Assembly: GCA_017444045.1 (NCBI GenBank)
Contig: JAFSXO010000065.1
Span: 1-8,431, forward strand
DNA length: 8,431 nucleotides
DNA from: a bacterium
GTDB lineage: Bacteria; Vulcanimicrobiota; Xenobia; Xenobiales; Xenobiaceae
Reading direction: 5' to 3'
The position numbers were made by a program, and so were the translations under genes. This document shows positions 1-4,884 of the stretch, piece by piece (the first letter of the stretch is position 1; each line of letters opens with the position of its first letter). The notes under the pieces were generated by a model, which was not told the origin of the DNA, made no database searches, and saw only the letters and a program-made list of their open reading frames with translations.

Positions 1-485
1 AGGCCCTTGGTGGAGCTGATGATAGGAATGGACGAGGCGACGCTTATCGTGCCATCCTCATCGATGATATAATAAAGCCCTTCTGTATCGTAGGGATCCA
101 GCTCGAATTCCTCATGGTTGAGAATATCGCGGAAAAAGTAGCGGAAAGCGTCGCGAATCTCCTGCGCCGCGTCGGGGTTTTCCTTGTGGCGTCCGGCATA
201 CTCGAGCGCTGACTCCTCAACAGCAACGCTGATAAGCTCCATCACCTTGTCTACATCCTTGCGCTCGCAGGCCTGATAAAGCTCGTGCAGGGTAGTCTCA
301 ATCTCCGCCTTCTCCTCTGCCGTAACCGGGCGTGCCCCTTCTGAGCACACCTCCTCGCCGGGCAGGCTAAAGGTCGGGTCGATCTTAAACTGCGGATCCT
401 TAGAAACGGTATCGGCCACAGCGACACCCGTAGCCATCGCCAGAGCCAATCCCCATACCATCATTTTGCCAAAATATTTGCGCAT
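1..485 (-). CDS. Secreted protein of unknown function (3' end beyond the window)
   Basis: The reading frame starts with ATG at 485-483, preceded by a strong Shine-Dalgarno GGAGGT (494-489) only 3 nt upstream. It stays open for 161 codons to the window edge, so the C-terminus is missing. The first ~25 residues (MRKYFGKMMVWGLALAMATG and then VAVAD) form a Sec signal peptide: basic N-region, hydrophobic core and a probable cleavage site after AVA. The mature part has a helical segment with LHELYQACERKDVDKVMELI at about residues 66-85, then an acidic stretch, then a probable strand pair around residues 140-155. That helix-then-sheet pattern recalls small NTF2/SnoaL-like secreted proteins, but no diagnostic motif is present, so no function is assigned. 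It lies 53 bp downstream of fmt on the same strand and may be the last visible gene of the def-fmt operon. Confidence 0.8.
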   Translation of the reverse strand, partial: MRKYFGKMMVWGLALAMATGVAVADTVSKDPQFKIDPTFSLPGEEVCSEGARPVTAEEKAEIETTLHELYQACERKDVDKVMELISVAVEESALEYAGRHKENPDAAQEIRDAFRYFFRDILNHEEFELDPYDTEGLYYIIDEDGTISVASSIPIISSTKG

Positions 486-538
486 TTTACCTCCAGCTGC
501 CGCAGGCACAAGGCGGCATTCAAACTATACCAGCATAT

Positions 539-1501
539 CTACCCCAGCCTATCGCCTATGCTGACCTGGCGTCCCTGGGCAAAGGACCAGCCGTCCATCC
601 AGCCCTTTCCCGCCGGCTTTACCTTGGCCAAAAGCACATACCCCTGTCCCGCAGCCACTACAGGCCCCCGGCCCTTGGCTATGGCAACTATCTGTCCCGG
701 AGCAGCCTGTAGGCAACCTCCTACCTCGCCGCTGTAAGGCTGAGCCTCGCCTATCTTCAGAACCTCTCCCCGCCAAAGAGTGCTGGCCGTGGGGACGTCC
801 ATCAAAGCCCGCACAAAATTAGAGATACAGTCAGCCTCCCAGTTCCAGTCGATGGATAGGCTCTCCTTAGTAAAGGGCTTAGTATACAGTATTTCGCCGC
901 GCTGGAAGCCAGGCTCTATGTTATCCTGCGGTATCGGCTTAAGCGCACCGTCCTCCAGGCCGCGCAGGGCATCCAGCACCGTTTCCGCCCCAGCCTCGGC
1001 CAAGCGCTGGAGCAGCTGGGTTCCGGTTTCAGAAGGGCCGATAGTCTCCTCGCGCCACAGCAGCAAGTCGCCGGTATCATAGCCTTCATCCATGCGGAAT
1101 ACTGTTACCGCGGTTTTCTCATCCCCATGCATGATCGCCGCCGGCACGGGCACAGCACCTCTGTAGCGCGGCAGGAATGACGGATGCAGATTGAGGCAGC
1201 CCCAGCGCGGCAGTTGCAGCAAAGCGCTCGGAATAAGGCGCGAATAGGCCGCCACGACTATAGCGTCGGGAGCCAAGCGCGACATTTCCCGCAGGAATTC
1301 CTCATCGCGCACCCTAGCCGGCTGATATACGGGCAAGCCCAATTCTAAGGCACAGGCCTTCACCGGCGAGGGGCTGACCTTATGCCCCCGCCCTCTGGGC
1401 TTGTCAGCTAAGCTGACAGCCGCTAGAACGCTATGCTCGCGGTGCAGCGCTCTGAGTGTCGGAACCGCGAATTCGGGAGTTCCCATAAAAACTATGCGCA
1501 T
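539..1501 (-). CDS. fmt: Methionyl-tRNA formyltransferase
   Basis: Transfers a formyl group from 10-formyl-tetrahydrofolate to Met-tRNA(fMet) in the cytoplasm, making the initiator tRNA. At 320 residues it matches the family's usual length. The N-terminus MRIVFMGTPEFAVPTLRAL is typical. The loop DKPRGRGHKVSPSPVK (33-48) corresponds to the insertion that contacts the tRNA acceptor stem. The catalytic signature is present: N104 and H106 in NLHPSFLPRYRGAVPVPAAI, and D142 in YDTGD. The C-terminal OB-like domain, from about residue 207, includes the usual FTKESLSIDW. At residue 120 a proline stands where many homologues have a larger residue (Q/W region), a minor variation. The ATG at 1501-1499 has a modest AAGGAT site about 10 nt upstream. 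It lies 56 bp downstream of def, the common def-fmt order, and is probably cotranscribed with it. Confidence 0.97.
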   Translation of the reverse strand: MRIVFMGTPEFAVPTLRALHREHSVLAAVSLADKPRGRGHKVSPSPVKACALELGLPVYQPARVRDEEFLREMSRLAPDAIVVAAYSRLIPSALLQLPRWGCLNLHPSFLPRYRGAVPVPAAIMHGDEKTAVTVFRMDEGYDTGDLLLWREETIGPSETGTQLLQRLAEAGAETVLDALRGLEDGALKPIPQDNIEPGFQRGEILYTKPFTKESLSIDWNWEADCISNFVRALMDVPTASTLWRGEVLKIGEAQPYSGEVGGCLQAAPGQIVAIAKGRGPVVAAGQGYVLLAKVKPAGKGWMDGWSFAQGRQVSIGDRLG

Positions 1502-1557
1502 ACTGAACGATATCCTTACCGGCCGACAGCAACAGCCTCACACAGCAAAAAATAGGC

Positions 1558-2127
1558 TTACTGCCCGTCCTTTTTATCTATCTCATCCCCATCGCAGCAG
1601 GGTTCGCCGCAGTGCTCGCAGCCTTCCTCACAACAGCAGCAATCATCATCCTCCGCCTGCGCGTCGGCGCTACGGATATTCTCGGCAATGTCGATAAAGA
1701 GACGGCCGTCTAAATGGTCGATTTCATGCTGGAAGCAGCGCGCCTCGAAGCCCTTGGCCTGAATGGTCACCATATTGCCGTCCACATCGAAGGCCCGAAC
1801 CGTAATCTCACTGCTACGCCAGACATCGCCAAGCAGGCCGGGACACGAAAGGCATCCTTCGGAGCCAAGCTCCTCTTCTTCTCCGCGCGCTACGATGACG
1901 GGATTGACGAGCATCCAAGGCCCCTGACCTTCGTCGCCCACATCTACGACTATAAGCCGCTTATTTATACCTATCTGAGGCGCCGCCAGACCGACTCCGC
2001 GCGCCTCGTACATGGTATCGAGCATATCGCTGAGCAAACGCCGCGTTTTGCGGTCTATGACCTTGAGCGGAGCGCATTTGCGGCGCAGAATAGGATCGGA
2101 CTCTAGCTTAATCTTCAAAATCGACAC
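1558..2127 (-). CDS. def: Peptide deformylase with a cysteine-rich acidic C-terminal tail
   Basis: Removes the N-formyl group from nascent proteins at the ribosome exit. All three family motifs are intact: GVGLAAPQIG (44-53, with Q51), EGCLS (90-94) and HEIDH (134-138). Metal ligands are therefore C92, H134 and H138, with E135 as catalytic base. The position after EGCLS is cysteine (C95) where valine is common. Start is GTG at 2127-2125 with GAGGAG about 10 nt upstream. The enzyme fold should end near residue 152. The remaining tail, to residue 189, carries eight cysteines (163-166, 170, 173, 177, 178) in an acidic, histidine-containing context (DDDCCCCEEGCEHCGEPCC), not part of the standard family. 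The nucleotide sequence supports this tail in frame up to the TAA, so it is not a reading error within the given sequence. It may bind metal, which is inference. The gene heads the def-fmt operon; a MITE sits directly upstream of its ribosome-binding site. Confidence 0.96.
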   Translation of the reverse strand: MSILKIKLESDPILRRKCAPLKVIDRKTRRLLSDMLDTMYEARGVGLAAPQIGINKRLIVVDVGDEGQGPWMLVNPVIVARGEEEELGSEGCLSCPGLLGDVWRSSEITVRAFDVDGNMVTIQAKGFEARCFQHEIDHLDGRLFIDIAENIRSADAQAEDDDCCCCEEGCEHCGEPCCDGDEIDKKDGQ

Positions 2128-2137
2128 TTTGTACTAT

Positions 2138-2147
2138 CTCCTCACAC
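2138..2147 (-). promoter_or_regulatory. def ribosome-binding site, inside the left copy of the MITE 1 target duplication
   Basis: On the minus strand this is GTGTGAGGAG, ending 10 nt before the GTG start of def. It provides the GAGGAG Shine-Dalgarno. The identical 10 bases recur at 2373-2382 on the other side of the MITE, which identifies the pair as a target-site duplication: the element landed at the def translation-initiation region and copied its ribosome-binding site. Confidence 0.75.
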
Positions 2148-2184
2148 CAATGTCGTTTAGTTAAGCAATGGCCAATAGATCCTC

Positions 2185-2190
2185 ATTATA
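2185..2190 (-). promoter_or_regulatory. Candidate -10 box for def, carried by MITE 1
   Basis: The minus strand reads TATAAT here, a perfect -10 hexamer, 57 nt before the def GTG. It lies just past the CCCCCT/AGGGGG dyad. The best -35 match is weak (CTGCCA at a short 15-nt spacing), so activity would need to be shown. If used, def-fmt is transcribed from within the mobile element. Confidence 0.35.
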
Positions 2191-2191
2191 A

Positions 2192-2217
2192 CTCCCCCTA
2201 AAGGATGGCAGGGGGAG
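2192..2217. repeat. CTCCCCCT/AGGGGGAG dyad inside MITE 1
   Basis: Two perfect 8-bp arms flank a 10-nt spacer. On the minus strand the spacer reads GCCATCCTTT, nearly identical to GGCCATCCTTT between matching arms upstream of the 2451-3296 gene (arms 3342-3347 and 3527-3532, now split by MITE 2). In both places an AT-rich -10-like hexamer follows. Confidence 0.7.
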
Positions 2218-2382
2218 ATGTCGCAACTGCGACAGAGGGGGTGGCCACAGCTGGCGGAAGAATCGAAGTTTAACGCATGTTGTGCGCTAACTTATACGCT
2301 AATGTACAACGCAGCGCTAACTCACATGAATTATCAGAACCAATGCCACAAATCCTTAACTAAATGGCATTGCTCCTCACAC

Positions 2383-2415
2383 TAATGACACACTGCAAAA
2401 AACAGTGTGCCATTA
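2383..2415 (-). other. RNA hairpin between the exported-protein gene and def
   Basis: Read on the minus strand, UAAUGGCACACUG and CAGUGUGUCAUUA pair over 13 bp with one G-U wobble around a UUUUUUG loop. On the plus strand the wobble becomes an A-C mismatch, so the fold suits a minus-strand transcript. It begins 35 nt after the stop codon of the upstream gene and has no U-tract behind it, so it is not a textbook terminator. Before the MITE inserted, it would have abutted the def ribosome-binding site GTGTGAGGAG. It could be an mRNA 3' end, a leader element, or both. Confidence 0.55.
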
Positions 2416-2450
2416 GCAATGTCGGTAACTCTGCTTACTATTATGAAAGC

Positions 2451-3296
2451 CTATTTCGCAGCTTCCTCTTCTTCCTCGTCCTCAGGGATGGGATCGTGAA
2501 CAATCTTCATCTTAGGCTGCAGCACAATCAGGCTGTAATTGTGCCATACCGGCGGATCGGGATTGAAGTTATAGGTTTCACCTGCTTTAATGACCGCCGC
2601 ATGCTGCTGCCATGAATAATAAGACTGGCCATCGTAATTGCAGATGTCCAGGGTCATGTTCACGTTGGTGATATCCTTATCGCCGGTATTGGTAATAACC
2701 GCGCTGGTACGCACCAGCCCTTCATAACGCTGACCCGGAACAGAAGTGTCTGAATACGGCATATCGATTACGCGCAGCGGAGATTTTCCATCAAAGCCAT
2801 CGGTGGTCACAGGCTGTCCGGGAGCCTTTTTAGCAGCCGGCTTGGCCTTAGCTACAGTTGTATCTACAATTTTGCTCTTATCGACGGGAGCGGTAAGATC
2901 CGCGCAGCCCAAAGCGTGGTTGGCCTTATAATGCAGACCGGCAGCTTTGGCAAAGGCCTCGACATTGACACAGGTAACGCCATTTATATCCTTTACCGTA
3001 ACAGGCAGGCCTACGCCGTCCATAGTCAGCGTGTAACGCCCAGACAGCGGGGGAACCTCGGCATCGTCGGCAAACTTTTCTTTAATAATGTTGATAGTAC
3101 GCCCAGAGACGGACCAGGAATAGCCCAGACTCTGCAGCAGGTCACCCAGAGACGCGTTCATGCCGCCGGCCTGATTGACGACAACTCCCTCGAAGGGACG
3201 GTTGCGCACAAACAGCTCCAAATCGCTGGCTTCGGCCATTCCGGCACAGGTCAGCAGACAGGCTCCCGCCAAAACGCCCACAATAAATTTTTTCAT
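2451..3296 (-). CDS. Exported protein of unknown function with copper-amine-oxidase-N-like modules
   Basis: Encodes 281 residues from ATG at 3296-3294. This start is chosen over an upstream in-frame start at 3326 because GGAGG lies 8 nt before it, the signal peptide MKKFIVGVLAGACLLTCAGM begins exactly there, and an extended -10 promoter box overlaps the upstream part. Signal cleavage is likely after AEA, about residue 24. Residues ~25-125 hold two short beta-rich units; the patterns SLGDLLQSLGYSWSVSGRTI and FAKAAGLHYKAN resemble the N-terminal repeat of copper amine oxidases, often found in Firmicutes envelope proteins. A lysine/alanine/proline linker follows (~140-160), then a beta-rich domain with YEGLVRTSAVITNTGDKDIT and an aromatic stretch YYSWQQHAAVIKAGETYNF that looks immunoglobulin-like. 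The end is an acidic tail, EDEEEEEAAK. Function is unknown; a surface or periplasmic binding role is inference. Confidence 0.85.
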   Translation of the reverse strand: MKKFIVGVLAGACLLTCAGMAEASDLELFVRNRPFEGVVVNQAGGMNASLGDLLQSLGYSWSVSGRTINIIKEKFADDAEVPPLSGRYTLTMDGVGLPVTVKDINGVTCVNVEAFAKAAGLHYKANHALGCADLTAPVDKSKIVDTTVAKAKPAAKKAPGQPVTTDGFDGKSPLRVIDMPYSDTSVPGQRYEGLVRTSAVITNTGDKDITNVNMTLDICNYDGQSYYSWQQHAAVIKAGETYNFNPDPPVWHNYSLIVLQPKMKIVHDPIPEDEEEEEAAK

Positions 3297-3328
3297 ATTA
3301 TTATCCTCCACACTAAGGCTTCTCATGC

Positions 3329-3337
3329 ATTATACCA
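3329..3337 (-). promoter_or_regulatory. Extended -10 promoter of the exported-protein gene
   Basis: The minus strand reads TGGTATAAT, matching the extended -10 form TGnTATAAT exactly. Transcription would start near 3322, leaving a leader of about 26 nt that contains the GGAGG site before the ATG at 3296. The -35 position falls in the left target duplication of MITE 2 (3350-3359) and is not a good consensus match, as is common for extended -10 promoters. Confidence 0.55.
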
Positions 3338-3359
3338 TATACCCCCTGGCCATCCTTTA

Positions 3360-3517
3360 CAATGCTATTTAGTTAGTGTTTCGCAAACATGCTAGCCCCG
3401 CACTAGCTTCTGCGACGGCACTGCTTCGCTGCGCTCAGATGTGCCTTTCGCGGAACTAGTTACGCGCTTTTATCTGCTCACAAAAGCATGAATTACTGAC
3501 ATAACTAAATGGCACTG
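3360..3517. mobile_element. MITE 2: 158-bp member of the same family as MITE 1
   Basis: The left end CAATGCTATTTAGTTA (from 3360) and the right end read in reverse complement, CAGTGCCATTTAGTTA (from 3517), match at 13 of 16 or better, and both match the ends of MITE 1. The flanks are CCATCCTTTA (3350-3359) and TCATCCTTTA (3518-3527): a 10-bp duplication with one mismatch, the same length as for MITE 1. The interior folds on itself: arms 3402-3421 and 3441-3460 form an imperfect ~20-bp stem (ACTAG...GGCAC against GTGCC...CTAGT) around a 19-nt loop. CATGAATTA before the right end is also shared with MITE 1. No open reading frame is credible. The element sits about 50 bp upstream of the exported-protein gene, directly behind its promoter. 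Confidence 0.82.
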
Positions 3518-3526
3518 TCATCCTTT

Positions 3527-3578
3527 AGGGGGAATTAGGATATTATCACGCTTTTTACCATACAATTAAATGGTGCTG
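3527..3578. repeat. Probable decayed end of an older MITE of the same family
   Basis: From AGGGGG at 3527 to AATTAAATGGTGCTG at 3564-3578 is 52 nt. In MITE 1 (minus strand) the distance from the matching AGGGGG (starting at 2199) to the element end at 2148 is also 52 nt. The first segment (AGGGGGAATT, then AGGAT) and the terminal segment (12 of 15 positions like the right end of MITE 2) look related; the middle has diverged. No target duplication or opposite end was found. Confidence 0.4.
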
Positions 3579-3804
3579 CGGATACACCAACTTATATTTT
3601 TCTACACTGCAATAAAAAATCCGCTATCTGAAGACATAAAAATATTCGAGAAAAGCGCGAACGCGTGCCCACCGCCCGTCTCCGCAACGAAGTACATAGC
3701 ATTATAAAGGGATTAGCTCAGCCGTGACAAAATTAATAGTTTTGTTCGCTTTTATACTCTAGAATACGCACTCAGCAACAAAGCCCCGAAAGGATTAGAA
3801 AACC
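3528..3804. other. Non-coding remainder of the divergent intergenic region
   Basis: About 280 bp between MITE 2 and the plus-strand methyltransferase gene. Besides the decayed repeat end and the dyad at 3727-3745, it is AT-rich with a GC-rich patch at about 3656-3690. AT-rich hexamers (TATACT near 3755 and TAGAAT near 3762) could serve as a -10 box for the plus-strand genes, but none has a convincing -35 at normal spacing, so no promoter is called. No RNA gene or short coding frame is supported. Confidence 0.5.
3727..3745. promoter_or_regulatory. Operator-like dyad upstream of the methyltransferase-hydE genes
   Basis: ACAAAATTAATAGTTTTGT is a 19-bp dyad with 9-bp arms, one mismatch and a central A. 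Its ends ACAAAA and TTTTGT are perfectly complementary. It lies about 60 nt before the start codon, just ahead of the AT-rich promoter-like stretch, the usual place for a transcription-factor site. The factor is unknown and chance in AT-rich DNA cannot be excluded. Confidence 0.35.
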
Positions 3805-4857
3805 GTGTCCAATTGCCCCCTGCACTGCGCAGCCCACGTACTATCTCAATGGTGGTCAGTCCGTCCCCTTTTCCACAGTGTGCGCTTTTTGCGCCGCCTG
3901 ATAGGCGAAGAAGACATGCGCCGAAGTGCCATAAACGCCCTTGGGCTTAAGCCCGGGGACCGCGTGCTGAACATGTGCGCAGGCTTGGGCGATAACCTGC
4001 ATCTACTAGCGGAATGCGGCCTGGAGCTGTACGCAGCCGACACAAAAATAGACAACGCCGAAGCCTGCCGCCGGGAGATACGCGAAAACCACTGGCAGAA
4101 TATCCGCGCCATCCACTGGACCGACACCCGTCTGCCCTTTCCCAACGCCAGCATAGACGCCATTTTCATTACCTACGGGCTGACCGGAACCAACAACCCC
4201 GGCTATATTATCGCCGAATGCGAGCGCCTGCTGAAGCCAGATGGCCGCATTGTCGTGATAGACTGGATAACTCCCGGAAAGGGCAACGGCATTCTGGCAG
4301 GACTGCTATGGCCTCTGCACTTCCTGATGGGCTGCAACCCCTACACCCCCTGGCGCCGGCAGCTTGCCAGAGCCTTTGAAGTTTGCAAGCAGCAGAATAT
4401 CTGGGCAGATATGGCCACCTTCACCTATGCCGTAAAACGCCTGAGCACAACCGACACAGACAAATCGCATTCAGACAACAGCACACCTCAGCCGTCTAAC
4501 GCCTTCTGCGGTGTACAGCATGCCATGGCTCACGAAGAGAACCGACTGCGCCGTGAAGATCTGGAAACAAAACGCCAGGCGGCTTCAGAGCCGTCAGCAG
4601 ACAGCGGCAACAGCAGCCCCGCTTCAGAGACTGAAGCCCGACAAGCCGGCACTCCAGAAACAGATTATCCCCAGAAGAAACCGCTTCAGACGGAACAGCC
4701 CAAAACAGAAGCCCCAAAGACTGAGCTTCAGGAAACAAAGGCAGAGCCAGCCGCAAACGCGAACGCTGACGTCACCGCCGAAGCCGAGCCCGAGCAAAAG
4801 CAGCACCCCTCACACCGAGATAAAAAGTTCCGCCTAAACAGGCGCAAAAACCGCTAA
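3805..4857 (+). CDS. Class I SAM-dependent methyltransferase-like protein with a long disordered tail
   Basis: The GTG start at 3805 has AAAGGA about 10 nt upstream; 350 residues. The methyltransferase domain spans about residues 35-212. Motif I is VLNMCAGLGDN (54-64), with asparagine where most relatives have aspartate. An acidic residue after strand 2 is D79 in LYAADTKIDN. Motif II is LPFPNASIDAIFITYGL (110-126), and motif III is RLLKPDGRIVVIDW (141-154). The order resembles UbiE/MenG-type enzymes, but the substrate cannot be read from sequence. A hydrophobic stretch GILAGLLWPLHFLMG (162-176) may touch a membrane or lipid substrate. Residues ~213-350 are low-complexity and rich in E, K, P, T, Q and S, with PKTEAPKTELQETKAEP and a basic end RDKKFRLNRRKNR; this region is probably disordered. 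hydE follows after 27 nt, suggesting one transcript. A later start at 3916 is possible but would lose a plausible N-terminal helix. Confidence 0.85.
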   Translation: MSNCPLHCAAHVLSQWWSVRPLFHSVRFLRRLIGEEDMRRSAINALGLKPGDRVLNMCAGLGDNLHLLAECGLELYAADTKIDNAEACRREIRENHWQNIRAIHWTDTRLPFPNASIDAIFITYGLTGTNNPGYIIAECERLLKPDGRIVVIDWITPGKGNGILAGLLWPLHFLMGCNPYTPWRRQLARAFEVCKQQNIWADMATFTYAVKRLSTTDTDKSHSDNSTPQPSNAFCGVQHAMAHEENRLRREDLETKRQAASEPSADSGNSSPASETEARQAGTPETDYPQKKPLQTEQPKTEAPKTELQETKAEPAANANADVTAEAEPEQKQHPSHRDKKFRLNRRKNR

Positions 4858-4871
4858 GACTGCCTCAGTCT
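4857..4871 (+). other. Short hairpin between the methyltransferase gene and hydE
   Basis: AGACTG and CAGTCT pair perfectly over 6 bp around a CCT loop, beginning at the last base of the methyltransferase stop codon. It is too short and lacks the T-tract of a terminator. It might influence translation of hydE, whose start lies 14 nt further on. Confidence 0.35.
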
Positions 4872-4884
4872 CGGTATAATCTTT

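Larger units (their letters stand above)
2148..2372. mobile_element. MITE 1: 225-bp non-coding element with 18-bp terminal inverted repeats
   Basis: The left end CAATGTCGTTTAGTTAAG (2148-2165) and the reverse complement of the right end, CAATGCCATTTAGTTAAG (2372-2355), agree at 16 of 18 positions. Immediately outside both ends is the same 10-mer CTCCTCACAC (2138-2147 and 2373-2382), an exact target-site duplication that abuts the repeats with no gap. The interior has no credible gene. It contains a perfect 8-bp dyad CTCCCCCT/AGGGGGAG (2192-2199/2210-2217), a perfect 7-bp inverted repeat TGTCGCA/TGCGACA (2219-2234), and a direct repeat GCGCTAACT (2284-2292, 2314-2322). These are the hallmarks of a miniature inverted-repeat transposable element mobilised in trans. 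No transposase is in the window, so the parent insertion sequence is unknown. A 10-bp duplication narrows but does not settle the family. Confidence 0.85.

Noticed and set aside
2284..2322. GCGCTAACT direct repeat as a CRISPR-like unit.
   Set aside because: Only two 9-bp copies, both inside the MITE, with no regular spacers and no cas genes nearby.
2383..2415. Calling this hairpin a rho-independent terminator.
   Set aside because: The U-run is in the loop, not after the stem, on the minus strand, and no T-tract follows on the plus strand.
3297..3326. A 10-residue N-terminal extension of the exported protein starting at 3326.
   Set aside because: It would put the start inside the probable promoter region and ahead of the strong GGAGG site; the signal peptide begins at the 3296 ATG.
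3709..3722. GGGATTAGCTCAGC, like the 5' end and D-arm of a tRNA.
   Set aside because: No TTCGA-type T-arm, anticodon stem or acceptor match follows within 90 nt; the resemblance covers 14 bases only.
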